64,000 nucleotides of DNA from Bradyrhizobium sp. 138 (GCF_023074075.1 NZ_JADPKT010000095.1:1-64000); one strand, 5' to 3'. Positions 34,987 to 44,162 are shown, counted from the stretch's first letter. The notes: generated by a model not told the origin, from the letters alone. A program made the numbers and translations.

Positions 34987-36096
34987 ATGCGATTCATCGT
35001 GCTGTCTGGGCTTGCTCTGCTGGCGCTCGCCGCACCCGCGTTCGCGCAATCCGACCGCTCCATCGCCGACAGGCTGCCGCTGTTCGCCAAAAACAACTGC
35101 CAGCAGATTCGCGACCCCGGCAATCAATTGTTCTGCGGTGACCCTACGCTCGCCGCCGCCGCGGAGAAGCTGAGCGCGGCGATCGAGGGGCGGCTCGCCC
35201 GCCTGCCGGATCGCCTGCCCGCGATCGAGGAAAATGCGATGTGGGTCCGTCAGCGCAATCTCAGCTGCGGCATCGTCGGCCAGACCGCGATCCGCACCGA
35301 CGAGTTCGATCGGGTGAAGGCCTGCCTGCTCAAGGTGACCGAGGAGCGCGCCGCGATCGTGCGCGATCCTGATTTCGACTGCCTCGCAGCCAATTCCGCA
35401 GCGGGCGCGCTGATCTGTGCGGACCCGTCGCTGGCGCTGGCCGAAACCGAGCTCAACGGCCAGGTGCTCGGCCTGATCGGCAAGCTGGACCCGACCGCCG
35501 CGCGCTTTGCCTTCGCCGAATATGGCAGATGGACCCGCGAGCGCGATCGCAAATGCAGTCTGATCGGCAAGGAGAACGTGCCGCTGCAGGAGCTCGAAAC
35601 CGCGGAGGACTGTCTCGCCGAGCATTTGAAGCGCAAGACCGACGAGATCCGCGCAGCGAAGGGCGATCCCAAGAAGGTGTTCGGCCGGCAGGTCGCGGCC
35701 CGCATCCCCGACACCGACGCGGTCGACTTCTGCGCGGCGCGCATCCATGCGGCCAATTCCTGCGGCAACTTCCTCCGCATCAACCGCGTCTACGCGCTCG
35801 ACAGTCAGGTGACCGAGCAGGAGGCGCAGGTCACGGGCGAGATCGAGATGGTGGTGCTGGCGCCTTTCAACATGTGCAGCAAGGTCGCCTCGAGCTGCAC
35901 TGGCACGTGCTGGGACGCCAGGACGGGTCGCCCGCAAAGCGCCGCCAACCAGGCGCGCTCGGCCGAAGCCTTCAACGTGACGCGCCGCCTGCGGATCCAG
36001 CGGACATTCGCTTTCGTCAAGGCTGCCGACGGCTGGCGTTGCCGCGAGGACGAATTGGCACCGGTGAACTCAGGGACGGCGAGCGGCGGGTCGTAG
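34987..36096 (+). CDS. Exported LprI/DUF1311-like protein with two repeats
   Basis: A 369-residue protein with a clear signal peptide (cleavage after A-F-A, residue 20). It carries two LprI/DUF1311-type units, at about residues 37-115 and 130-215. Each has a C.DP.L..AE..L pattern followed by a W.R.R...C helix end. LprI proteins of mycobacteria inhibit lysozyme, but most DUF1311 proteins are uncharacterised. The C-terminal 130 residues, with several cysteines (C-A-A-R-I-H-A-A-N-S-C-G, C-S-K..C-T-G-T-C), form a separate domain I do not recognise. It shares direction with the LapG-like gene, but a palindrome separates them, so operon membership is doubtful. Confidence 0.7.
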   Translation: MRFIVLSGLALLALAAPAFAQSDRSIADRLPLFAKNNCQQIRDPGNQLFCGDPTLAAAAEKLSAAIEGRLARLPDRLPAIEENAMWVRQRNLSCGIVGQTAIRTDEFDRVKACLLKVTEERAAIVRDPDFDCLAANSAAGALICADPSLALAETELNGQVLGLIGKLDPTAARFAFAEYGRWTRERDRKCSLIGKENVPLQELETAEDCLAEHLKRKTDEIRAAKGDPKKVFGRQVAARIPDTDAVDFCAARIHAANSCGNFLRINRVYALDSQVTEQEAQVTGEIEMVVLAPFNMCSKVASSCTGTCWDARTGRPQSAANQARSAEAFNVTRRLRIQRTFAFVKAADGWRCREDELAPVNSGTASGGS

Positions 36097-36107
36097 GCGG
36101 TGCGGTC

Positions 36108-36275
36108 TCCCTCTCCCGTTCTTACGGGGCCGCGACGAGCTTCGCTCGCGTTGAGAGGGTCGGGGATGAGGGCTGCTTCCGGTGAGGGAGGGACTCGCGA
36201 AGACTCCCCCTCACCCGGAATTTGCTCCCGCAAATCCGGCCTCTCCCCGCACGCGGCCCGCACGCGGGGAGAGGC
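36108..36275. repeat. Complex palindromic repeat between convergent genes
   Basis: It has complementary arms of the GGTGAGGGAGGGACTCGCG / CCCCCTCACCC type and CTCTCCCC..GGGGAGAG ends. It belongs to the same general family as the repeats in the peptide operon. It separates the LprI-like gene from the convergent LivK-like gene. Confidence 0.65.
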
Positions 36276-36284
36276 GAAGAAGCA

Positions 36285-37484
36285 TCAAAACATCAGATTG
36301 TCCTTCACCAGCACCCAGCGGCCGTTCTTCACCTGCTGCACCTGGGTGACGGTCGTGGCGAGATGGTTGGTCTTCGAGAACACGGTCGGCGGCGAACTGA
36401 AGATATCCTGGAACTTGTCGCCGGACTCGAGCGCGTCGAGCATCTTCTGGCCAGTGAGATCCTTGCCAGCCTTGTTGGCATAGTGCGCGAATGTCATCAC
36501 CGCATTGTAGCCGATGATCGCCTGGGTGTTGGCGTCGGCGTTGAACATCTTCTTATAATTGACGAGCCAGTCCTTCACCTTTCCCTTCGCGGTGTCTTCG
36601 TAAGGAATTTCGAAGTTCGAAGCGGCATACAAGCCTTCCACCACGTCCTTGCCGAGCGCCGGCACTTCGAGCACGTTAACGGGCGTGGCACCGAGGAAGG
36701 TGACCTCCCAGCCAAGCTTCTTGGCCTCGGTCATGGTGCCGATAGGCTCACGGAGGACGGCGCCGAGCACGACGAGGTCGCAGCCGTCGGACTTCATCTT
36801 GGCGACCTGCGCCGAGAAGTCGGAGGCGCCGCGCTTATAGCTCGTGATCGACGCCGGCTGCAGCTTCATGGCGGTGAGCTGCTGGTTAAAACCATCGAGC
36901 ACGTTTTTTCCGTACTCGTCGTCCTGATGCATGATGCACGGCTTCTTGAAGTTCTTTGCCTCAATCATGTATTTGAGCGCTGCGCGCGTGCTCTCGACAT
37001 AGGGCAGGAGGTTGTTGAACTTCAAGCGCTCCTGCGGCTTGGCCGGATCGAACTTGAAGGTGAACTCGGCCGCCGTCAGCGGAAACAGCTGAAGCACGCC
37101 GGCATCGAGCAGGATGTCCTGCGCGGCGAGCACGGTCGGCGACCCCATCGGTCCCACCATTGCGAAGATCTTGTCGCGTTCGATCAGTTTTTGCGAGGCC
37201 AGAACGGCCTTCTTCGGATCGTAGCCGCTGTCCTCGACGACCAGGCGGATCTTGCGGCCGTTGACGCCGCCCGCCGCATTGACCTCCTCCACCGCCATCT
37301 TCATGCCGTTGGAGACCGGCACGCCCCAGCCCTTGATCGGGCCCGACAAGTCCTGATGGGTGCCGAGCACGATCTCGGTGGCCGAGATGCCTTCGTTGGT
37401 GACCTTGGTCTGCGCCGCAGCCGGCAGACAGGTGAGCGCCACGGCACCCACAGCAAGGCCGAATGCGCTGAACGATTTCGACAT
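36285..37484 (-). CDS. Liv-type ABC transporter substrate-binding protein
   Basis: A 399-residue periplasmic binding protein of the branched-chain amino acid (LivJ/LivK) superfamily. The signal peptide ends in P-A-A-A-Q (about residue 25). It contains the type I fold landmarks V-L-G-T-H-Q-D-L-S-G-P near residue 41 and V-V-E-D-S-G-Y-D-P near 106. It is the last gene of a minus-strand cluster with LivH, LivM, LivG, LivF and an acyl-CoA synthetase. In rhizobia this subfamily often binds aromatic or fatty acid-type substrates rather than leucine. The neighbouring ligase supports that reading here, but the ligand is not determined. Confidence 0.92.
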   Translation of the reverse strand: MSKSFSAFGLAVGAVALTCLPAAAQTKVTNEGISATEIVLGTHQDLSGPIKGWGVPVSNGMKMAVEEVNAAGGVNGRKIRLVVEDSGYDPKKAVLASQKLIERDKIFAMVGPMGSPTVLAAQDILLDAGVLQLFPLTAAEFTFKFDPAKPQERLKFNNLLPYVESTRAALKYMIEAKNFKKPCIMHQDDEYGKNVLDGFNQQLTAMKLQPASITSYKRGASDFSAQVAKMKSDGCDLVVLGAVLREPIGTMTEAKKLGWEVTFLGATPVNVLEVPALGKDVVEGLYAASNFEIPYEDTAKGKVKDWLVNYKKMFNADANTQAIIGYNAVMTFAHYANKAGKDLTGQKMLDALESGDKFQDIFSSPPTVFSKTNHLATTVTQVQQVKNGRWVLVKDNLMF

Positions 37485-37569
37485 TGACGTCTCCTCTCCT
37501 AAAGGCCCGTGTTACGCGGAGGGCGGGGGCCATCGCTCCTTCGCTTTCCCAAACGTGCTTTTCTTTCTT

Positions 37570-37619
37570 GCGCATGCCCTTTCTCGGAAAACCGGTTCCC
37601 ACTTTTCCGGGGCATGCGC
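37570..37619. repeat. Rhizobiales-type palindrome (GGAAAACCGGTTCCCACTTTTCC core)
   Basis: Outer arms GCGCATGCC/GGCATGCGC enclose inner arms CGGAAAA/TTTTCCG around CCGGTTCCCAC. This is a well-known mosaic palindrome dispersed in genomes of Rhizobiales. It lies between the acyl-CoA synthetase and binding-protein genes. Confidence 0.85.
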
Positions 37620-37624
37620 ATGCG

Positions 37625-39463
37625 TCACGCCACGGCGCGCTGGCGATACATCGCTTCAATCTCGGCGGCGTAGCGCTTGTTCACGAAACCGCGCTTCAGC
37701 TTCATGGTCGGGGTCAGCTCTTCGTCTTCCGGCGTGAGCTGGCGCTCGATCAGGTAGAACTTCTTGATGGTCTCGACGCGGGCAAAATTGACGTTGACCT
37801 GCTCGATCTCGCGCCAGATCAGGTCCTGAATCTCCGTCGCCCGGCACAGGCTCGCATAATTGGTGAAGGGGATGTCGTGGTCCTGGGCGAACTTCTCGAC
37901 ATTCTCCTGGTCGATCATCACGAGGCAGGTCAGGTACGGCCGCTTGTCGCCGATCACCACGGCGTCCGAGATGTAGGGCGAGAATTTGAGCTGGTTCTCG
38001 ATCTCGGACGGCGTGATGTTCTTGCCGCCGGAGGTGATGATGATGTCCTTCATCCGGTCGGTGATCCGAACGAAGCCCTCATTGTCGATGGTGCCGACGT
38101 CGCCGGTGTGCAGCCAGCCGCGGGAATCGATGGTCTCGGCGGTCTTCTCCGGCTGGTTCAAATAGCCCATGAACAGGAAGTCGCCCTTGATCAGGATCTC
38201 GCCGTCGGGCGATAGCGCGACCTCGCCCCAGGGCACGGCGGTGCCGACCGAACCTAGCTTGATCCGCTCCGCCGGCATCATGGTGGCGACGCCGCAATTC
38301 TCGGTCTGGCCGTAGAGCTCGTGCATGTCGATGCCGAGCGCGAGATACCAGCGGATCAGTTCCGGCGCGATCGGCGCGGCGCCGGTGAAGGCGATGCGGC
38401 AACGGTCGAGCCCGATCATGCGGCGGATGTTGCGAAAGGCGACCCGGTAGGCGATGCGCCTTGCCAGCCGCAGCGGCAGTGGCGGCGCCCTGCCCTCGAG
38501 CCTGTGATCGACCATGCGGTAGCCGATCTCGATGGCGCGGCGATAGACCCATTGCTGCAGCGGCGTCGCATCCTTCAGCGCGATGGTGATGGCGGAATAG
38601 AATTTCTCCCAGATGCGCGGCACCGCGAGGAAAACGGTCGGCTGCACCTCGCGCAAATTGTCCGGCACGGTCTCCGGGCTTTCGGCGAAATTCATCACCG
38701 ATCCGAGCGCGACCGAGATGTAGTAGCCGCCGATGCGTTCGGCGACGTGGCAGAGCGGCAGGAAGATCAGCCGCTCGTCGTCCTCTCGCGCCGGGATGAA
38801 GTCGTTGGCGTGCCGCATCTGGTGCGTGACGCTGCGGTGGGCGTGCATCGCGCCCTTGGGCGGACCGGTGGTACCGGACGTATAAACGAGGATCGCGAGA
38901 TCGCCGGCGCTGCGGCTGTCGATCATCTCCTGCCACAGCGCTTCGCGGCCGACCATGTGATTGCGGCCGAGCGCGCGAAACTCGTCGAGCGACATCACCA
39001 TATCGTCGGAGAAGCCGCTGAGGCCCTCCATGTCGAACACGACGATCTTCTGCAAGGAGGGACAACGGATGCGGCAGGCGAGGATCTTGTCGAGCTGCTC
39101 CTCGTCCTCGGCGAAGATCACTTTCGTTCCGGAATCGTTGACGAGATATTCGACCTGGGACGACGCATCGGTCGGATAAATGCCCGAGGCGACGCCGCCG
39201 GCGCACAGGATGCCCATGTCGGCATGGACCCATTCGGGCACGGCGTTGGCGATGATGGAGGCGACGTCGCCGGGCATGAAGCCGGAGGCGCGAAGCGCGT
39301 AGGCAATTTCCTTCGAAATTTCCAGCCACTCGCGCCAGCTCGTCGGCTGCCAGATCCCGAATTTCTTCTCGCGGATCGCCGGCCGCTCACCCCGCGTTTC
39401 GGCGGCGCGCAAAAAGCTCTTTGCGATCGTATCAGCGACCGTCAGCACCGCCGGTCGGGCCAT
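37625..39463 (-). CDS. Long-chain acyl-CoA synthetase-like AMP-forming ligase
   Basis: A 612-residue enzyme that activates a carboxylic acid to its CoA thioester through an acyl-adenylate. The AMP-binding P-loop YTSGTTGPPKG lies at about 194-204. The ATP-binding Y-G-Q-T-E segment, the GWLHTGDVG motif and the K-R-G-F-V C-terminal region are all visible. The length and order fit the FadD15-like long-chain subgroup. It has a strong Shine-Dalgarno (GGAGGAG before ATG 39463) and lies within a Liv-type importer cluster. Coupled uptake and CoA activation of an acid substrate, aromatic or aliphatic, is therefore likely. Exact chain specificity is unknown. Confidence 0.92.
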   Translation of the reverse strand: MARPAVLTVADTIAKSFLRAAETRGERPAIREKKFGIWQPTSWREWLEISKEIAYALRASGFMPGDVASIIANAVPEWVHADMGILCAGGVASGIYPTDASSQVEYLVNDSGTKVIFAEDEEQLDKILACRIRCPSLQKIVVFDMEGLSGFSDDMVMSLDEFRALGRNHMVGREALWQEMIDSRSAGDLAILVYTSGTTGPPKGAMHAHRSVTHQMRHANDFIPAREDDERLIFLPLCHVAERIGGYYISVALGSVMNFAESPETVPDNLREVQPTVFLAVPRIWEKFYSAITIALKDATPLQQWVYRRAIEIGYRMVDHRLEGRAPPLPLRLARRIAYRVAFRNIRRMIGLDRCRIAFTGAAPIAPELIRWYLALGIDMHELYGQTENCGVATMMPAERIKLGSVGTAVPWGEVALSPDGEILIKGDFLFMGYLNQPEKTAETIDSRGWLHTGDVGTIDNEGFVRITDRMKDIIITSGGKNITPSEIENQLKFSPYISDAVVIGDKRPYLTCLVMIDQENVEKFAQDHDIPFTNYASLCRATEIQDLIWREIEQVNVNFARVETIKKFYLIERQLTPEDEELTPTMKLKRGFVNKRYAAEIEAMYRQRAVA

Positions 39464-39558
39464 GCACGTCTCCTCCTTGCCGCCTTCCCCTCCGCTGCCT
39501 GCCTTGCCGGCGGTCTTTGCTTGCGGATGGGCAATCTCATCTTACTGCCAGCTTGTCC

Positions 39559-40347
39559 TCACCGCCACGTCTTCTTCTTTTTCCAGCGCCGCTCGCCCCG
39601 CGCGCCCGCTTCCTTGGCGCCAAGGTAGAACTCCTGGATGTCCTTCGAATGCATCAAACGGTCGCAGCTGTCGTTCATCACGATCCGGCCGATCTCCAGC
39701 ACATAGCCGTAATGCGCGGTCTCCAGCGCCACCTTGGCGTTCTGCTCGACCAGCAGGATCGACATGCCCTGCTCCTCGTTGACGCGGCGGATGATGGTGA
39801 AGATCTCCTTCACCAGCAGCGGCGACAGGCCAAGCGAGGGCTCGTCGAGCAGGAGCAGCGTCGGCCGGTTCATCAGGGCGCGCCCGATCGCCAGCATCTG
39901 CTGCTCGCCGCCGGAGAGCTGGCCGGCCGGCTGGTTGATGCGCTCCCTCAGGCGCGGGAAATAGCCATAAACCCGCTCCAGATCTTCGGCGACGCCGCCG
40001 CGGTCCTTGCGCGGATAGGCGCCCATCATAAGATTCTCGCGCACCGACAGGAACGGGAAGACTTCGCGTCCCTCGGGCACGTGGCTGAGGCCGAGCCGCA
40101 CGATCCGGTCGGCCTCCATGCGCTGGATCGGCTTGCCCAAAAATTCGATCGAGCCCTTCTGCGGATCGAGAATGCCGGAGATGGTCTTCAGCACCGTGGT
40201 CTTGCCGGCACCGTTGGCCCCCAGCAGCGTGACGATGCGGCCGCGCGGCACTTCCAGCGAGATGCCGCGGATCGCCATGATCGGCCCGTAATAGCTCTCG
40301 ATGTTGGAGAGCTTCAGGATGGTCTCGGGTGTCGCGGTCGCATCCAT
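39559..40347 (-). CDS. livF: Liv-type ABC transporter ATPase (LivF)
   Basis: A cytoplasmic ATPase of about 262 residues. Motifs are Walker A GANGAGKTT, signature LSGGEQQMLAIGRAL and Walker B L-L-L-L-D-E-P-S-L-G-L. The ATG at 40347 is preferred; an upstream in-frame start at 40380 would overlap the LivG gene by 29 bases. The chosen start leaves a four-base gap after the LivG stop with a GGAG ribosome-binding site. The residues after the chosen start align with usual LivF N-termini (L-K-L-S-N-I-E-S-Y-Y-G). It pairs with LivG. Confidence 0.93.
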   Translation of the reverse strand: MDATATPETILKLSNIESYYGPIMAIRGISLEVPRGRIVTLLGANGAGKTTVLKTISGILDPQKGSIEFLGKPIQRMEADRIVRLGLSHVPEGREVFPFLSVRENLMMGAYPRKDRGGVAEDLERVYGYFPRLRERINQPAGQLSGGEQQMLAIGRALMNRPTLLLLDEPSLGLSPLLVKEIFTIIRRVNEEQGMSILLVEQNAKVALETAHYGYVLEIGRIVMNDSCDRLMHSKDIQEFYLGAKEAGARGERRWKKKKTWR

Positions 40348-40351
40348 CGCC

Positions 40352-41110
40352 TCAGGCTCCCAGATACGCAGCGACGACATCGGGGTGCTGCTGCACCTCG
40401 GCCGGCGAGCCCATCGCGAGCACCCGGCCGTAATTCAGCGCGATGACGCGGTCGGAGACGCGGTTGACCAGCGACATGTCGTGCTCGACCATCAGCACGG
40501 TGACGCCGAGCTCGTTCTTCAGGTCGCGGATCCAGAACGACATGTCGTCGGTCTCCTCGACATTGAGGCCGCTTGACGGCTCGTCGAGCAGGATCAGCTT
40601 CGGCTCCGAGCACAGCGCGCGGGCGAGCTCGATCACCTTGCGGACGCCGTAAGGCAGGCCGGAGATCAGCTTGTCGCGATAGGGTTCGAGATCGAGGAAT
40701 TCGATGACCTGCTCGACCCTGCGGCGATGCACCTTCTCGTTGGCGCGCACGCTCGGCAGGAACAGCAGCTCCTGCCAGAGCTGCGTGGTCGAGTGCCGGT
40801 GGCGGCCGACCAGGAGGTTGGAGAGCACGGTCGCATTCTCGAACAGCTCGATGTTCTGGAAGGTTCGTGCGATGCCGAGCTTTGCGATGTCGTAAGGCGG
40901 CTCCTCCGTGATGTCCTGGTCCTCGAAGAAGATGCGGCCCGAGGTCGGCCGGTAGATGCGCGAGATCAGGTTGAAAATCGAGCTCTTGCCGGCGCCGTTC
41001 GGCCCGATGATCGACAGGATCTCGCCCTTCTCGACCGCGAAGGACACCGCATCGACGGCCTTGAGTCCCCCGAAATGCAGCGACAGGTTCTCGGCGCGGA
41101 AATAGCTCAT
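40352..41110 (-). CDS. livG: Liv-type ABC transporter ATPase (LivG)
   Basis: A 252-residue ATPase with Walker A GPNGAGKSS, the LivG-type signature LPYGVRKVIELARAL in place of LSGGQ, and Walker B L-I-L-L-D-E-P-S-S-G-L-N. It overlaps the LivM stop by four bases (ATGA), which indicates translational coupling. With LivF it forms the cytoplasmic ATPase heterodimer of the importer. Confidence 0.94.
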   Translation of the reverse strand: MSYFRAENLSLHFGGLKAVDAVSFAVEKGEILSIIGPNGAGKSSIFNLISRIYRPTSGRIFFEDQDITEEPPYDIAKLGIARTFQNIELFENATVLSNLLVGRHRHSTTQLWQELLFLPSVRANEKVHRRRVEQVIEFLDLEPYRDKLISGLPYGVRKVIELARALCSEPKLILLDEPSSGLNVEETDDMSFWIRDLKNELGVTVLMVEHDMSLVNRVSDRVIALNYGRVLAMGSPAEVQQHPDVVAAYLGA

Positions 41111-42258
41111 CGGTTCCGCTCCGACTTCACGTAGATCTTCTGCCGCTTGAAGGTGGCGCGCTTGTAGAGCGGGAACAGCTGGAAGAAGAGCTTGATCTTC
41201 AGCCAGCGGCCGTAGAGCCCGAGCGGCTCGAACAACACAAACAGCACGATGATGATGCCGTAGATCGCGCCCTTCAGGCCGTTGAGCGAGGCGAAGGCTG
41301 CGACCTTCGACTGGATGTTTCCTGCCGTCGCCGGGCCGGCGCCGAACGTCGCGGCGATTCCGGCGATCATGCCGGGCATGTCGTCCTTCAGATAGGTCAG
41401 GAACGGATCAATCATCACGATGAAGATTGCCCCCAGCACCGCGCCGTGCAGACTGAAGGTGCCGCCGATCAGGATCACGATGATGAACTCGATCGAGAGC
41501 TGCAGCGTGAACATCTCCGGCGAGATGAAGGAGAGCTTGTGGGCGAACAGCACGCCGGCAAAGCCGGTGATCGCTGCCGAGATCGCAAAGGACTTGACCT
41601 TGTAGAGTGCGACATTGACGCCCATGCTGCGCGCCGCCGTCTCGGAATCGCGGATCGCGACGAAGGCGCGTCCTGTCGGCGAGCGCAACAGATTCAGCGT
41701 GCCGACGATGGTCAGCACCAGCACGGCGAGGCAGAGAAAATAGAAAGTGGGGCTGTCGCGCGGCACAGGGACGCCGAGCAGCGACAGCGCCTTGACCCGC
41801 ATGCCCTCGTTGCCGTGGGTGACACTTTCCCAGCGCGCCAGGATCTCCTCGACGATCAGGGCAAACGAGATGGTGGCGATGACGAGGTAGATGCCGGTCA
41901 GGCGCAGGGCGGGAAAGCCGACCATCGCTCCGATCAAGCCCGACAACGCGCCGGCGGCGAGGAAATAGACCGGGAACGGCACGTTGTATTTCTGCAAATA
42001 GGCTGCCGTGTAGGCGCCGATGGCGAGGAACGCCGCATGTCCGAGCGAGGCCTGGCCGGTAAAGCCGGTCAGGATCAAAAGCGCCACGCCGACGGTCGCA
42101 TAGATGCAGACGAAGACGAGCTGACTCATCAAATAGCTGGAGAGCACGAAGGGCGCGATCAACAGCAGCGCGAGCAGGATGCCGTACGAGACCACATAGC
42201 CCGAATGCGGGAACAGCTTGATGTCGTCCTCATAGGCGGTCTTGAACAGGAAGCGCAT
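41107..42258 (-). CDS. livM: Liv-type ABC transporter permease (LivM)
   Basis: A 383-residue inner-membrane permease. It shows the LivM landmark L-T-G-F-T-G-Q-A-S-L-G-H-A-A-F-L near residue 65, about ten membrane helices and the ATPase-coupling segment A-R-S-M-G-V-N near residue 210. It has an N-terminal extension, M-R-F-L-F-K-T-A-Y-E-D-D-I-K-L-F, seen in the aromatic/urea-type subgroup. A five-base gap follows the LivH stop and an ATGA overlap leads into LivG. Confidence 0.93.
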   Translation of the reverse strand: MRFLFKTAYEDDIKLFPHSGYVVSYGILLALLLIAPFVLSSYLMSQLVFVCIYATVGVALLILTGFTGQASLGHAAFLAIGAYTAAYLQKYNVPFPVYFLAAGALSGLIGAMVGFPALRLTGIYLVIATISFALIVEEILARWESVTHGNEGMRVKALSLLGVPVPRDSPTFYFLCLAVLVLTIVGTLNLLRSPTGRAFVAIRDSETAARSMGVNVALYKVKSFAISAAITGFAGVLFAHKLSFISPEMFTLQLSIEFIIVILIGGTFSLHGAVLGAIFIVMIDPFLTYLKDDMPGMIAGIAATFGAGPATAGNIQSKVAAFASLNGLKGAIYGIIIVLFVLFEPLGLYGRWLKIKLFFQLFPLYKRATFKRQKIYVKSERNR

Positions 42259-42263
42259 GGCGT

Positions 42264-43139
42264 TCAGACTTTCTTGCGGACGTGATGGCCGAACAGGCCT
42301 TCAGGCTTCAAGAGCAGCACGGCGAGCAACACGAGGTACGGCGCGACATCCTTCCAGCCTTCGGGCAGGTAGAAGCCTGCCATGCTCTCGATCACGCCGA
42401 TCAGGACGCCGCCGACCACCGCCCCCGGGATCGAGCCGAAGCCGCCGAGCACCGCGGCGGGAAATGCCTTGAGGCCAAGCACGAGGCCGACATTGGAATG
42501 GATGAAGGTGATCGGCGCCAGCAGCACGCCGGCGCAGGTCGCGACCGCCGCGCTGATCGCCCAGACGATCGACACCACGCGCTTGACAGGGATGCCCATG
42601 TAGTAGGCGGCGAGCATGTTCTCGGAACTCGCGCGCATCGCCGTGCCGAGCGTGGTCTTGTTGAAGAAGAGATAGAGCAGCGTGCACAGGATCATCGTCG
42701 CCGCGATCACCGACAGCTTGTCGTAGGCGAGCACCAGCGACCCCATCCGCAGCACGCCCTGGCTGAACGGAGTCTCGATCTTCAGATCGTCGGTGCCCCA
42801 GATCATGCCGGCGATCGAGCGCAGGAAATAGCCGAGCCCGATCGTCGCCATGATGATGGAGAATTGCGGATAGCCGAGGATCGGCCGCACCACCACGCGC
42901 TCCGCCAGCATGCCGAACAGCGCCATCGCGGCCACCGCACCGGCAAAGCCGATCCAGTAGTTCAGGCCCATCATGCCGATGAAGGTGAAGGCGAAGAAGC
43001 CGCCGAGCATCATCAGATCGCCCTGGGCAAAATTGACGACCTCGGTTGCCTTGTAAACGAGCACGAAGCCGAGCGCGATCAGGCCGTAAACGCAGCCGAG
43101 CGCAACACCGCTGACCAGCTGCTGAACGAAATCCAGCAT
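42264..43139 (-). CDS. livH: Liv-type ABC transporter permease (LivH)
   Basis: A permease of about 291 residues, first in the importer cluster. The ATG at 43139 (M-L-D-F-V-Q-Q-L-V-S-G) is chosen because a Shine-Dalgarno GGAAGGA lies at proper spacing and the sequence from here matches normal LivH N-termini; a longer frame extends to 43238. The signature region is Y-K-A-T-E-V-V-N-F-A-Q-G-D-L-M-M-L-G. About eight helices are visible. The promoter must lie in 43140-43322, shared with the divergent ABC exporter genes. Confidence 0.92.
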   Translation of the reverse strand: MLDFVQQLVSGVALGCVYGLIALGFVLVYKATEVVNFAQGDLMMLGGFFAFTFIGMMGLNYWIGFAGAVAAMALFGMLAERVVVRPILGYPQFSIIMATIGLGYFLRSIAGMIWGTDDLKIETPFSQGVLRMGSLVLAYDKLSVIAATMILCTLLYLFFNKTTLGTAMRASSENMLAAYYMGIPVKRVVSIVWAISAAVATCAGVLLAPITFIHSNVGLVLGLKAFPAAVLGGFGSIPGAVVGGVLIGVIESMAGFYLPEGWKDVAPYLVLLAVLLLKPEGLFGHHVRKKV

Positions 43140-43322
43140 CGACGCGCGTCCTTCCGATACAACTGGCGGCTCTTTCCGACCGCCTTGCCGCATCTTGTGT
43201 CCAGTCGCTACGCAGTCGATTCGCCGCGTTAGCGCCATTTGTCCGGTGTCAATTCAGCCTGAACCGCAAAGCGCTGTCAACAAACGGCGACTTTTGGGGG
43301 GCTTCCCTTTAGTCCAATCCGG

Positions 43323-44162
43323 ATGACGGAAATTGCGGCGATGCGATTCACCGTGCCGAAACATCTTCGGGTCATGGTCGCGGGCGATGCAAAACCGGAT
43401 GGTATGGCCGTCATGAAGCCGGACAGCTCGGCGCTGGAAGTGATGGGGTTAACGAAGCGTTTTGACCGCCTGGCGGTCGACGGCCTCGATCTCACCATCC
43501 ACGCCGGCGAATTCTATGCGCTGGTTGGCCCCAACGGCGCCGGCAAGACCACGACTTTGCGCATGGTTGCGGGCCTGCTGAGACCCGATGCCGGCGCGGT
43601 CTCGATCTTCGGCATCGATGCGCTCCAGAATCCCGTCGCCGCCAAACAGGTGATGGCGTGGGTGTCCGACGAGCCAATGATCTACGACAAGCTGACCCCG
43701 CTCGAATATCTCGAATTCGTTGCCGGCCTCTGGGGCATCGCGCCGTCGGTCTCGGAGCCGGTCGCGCAGGAGCTGCTCGGCTCGCTCGGCCTCGCGCCGC
43801 ACCGGCACGAGCGCTGCGAGGGCTTTTCCAGGGGCATGCGCCAGAAGGTGGCACTGGCCGGCGCGCTGGTGCACGATCCCCGCCTCATCATCCTCGACGA
43901 GCCGCTGACCGGGCTCGATGCCGTCTCCGCCCGCCATGTGAAGGGCCTGCTCAGCGAGCGTGTCCGCACCGGTTGCACCGTCATCATGACCACGCATATT
44001 CTCGAAGTGGCCGAACGGATGGCCGACCGCATCGGCGTGATCGCCTCGGGCCGCCTCGTCGCCCAGGGCACGCTGACCGAGCTGCGCCAGCAGAACGGCC
44101 ATGCCGACACCAGCCTGGAGGATCTCTTCATCGCGCTGGTGACGCTTCCGGAAGCCGCATGA
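43323..44162 (+). CDS. ABC transporter ATP-binding protein (exporter type)
   Basis: A 279-residue ATPase with Walker A GPNGAGKTT, signature FSRGMRQKVALAGAL and Walker B L-I-I-L-D-E-P-L-T-G-L-D, of the CcmA/NatA class. The ATG at 43323 gives an N-terminal extension of about 35 residues before the usual start of the domain; an internal ATG near 43404 is equally possible, as neither has a strong ribosome-binding site. It overlaps the following permease gene by four bases (ATGA), so the two form one exporter. Substrate is unknown. Confidence 0.9.
   Translation: MTEIAAMRFTVPKHLRVMVAGDAKPDGMAVMKPDSSALEVMGLTKRFDRLAVDGLDLTIHAGEFYALVGPNGAGKTTTLRMVAGLLRPDAGAVSIFGIDALQNPVAAKQVMAWVSDEPMIYDKLTPLEYLEFVAGLWGIAPSVSEPVAQELLGSLGLAPHRHERCEGFSRGMRQKVALAGALVHDPRLIILDEPLTGLDAVSARHVKGLLSERVRTGCTVIMTTHILEVAERMADRIGVIASGRLVAQGTLTELRQQNGHADTSLEDLFIALVTLPEAA

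Noticed and set aside
40348..40380. Upstream start for LivF
   Set aside because: It would overlap LivG by 29 bases; the ATG at 40347 has a ribosome-binding site and the expected N-terminus.
43658..44158. Longer start for the ABC-2 permease gene
   Set aside because: The extension overlaps the ATPase gene in another frame and encodes Arg-rich nonsense; the ATGA overlap at 44159 is the natural start.
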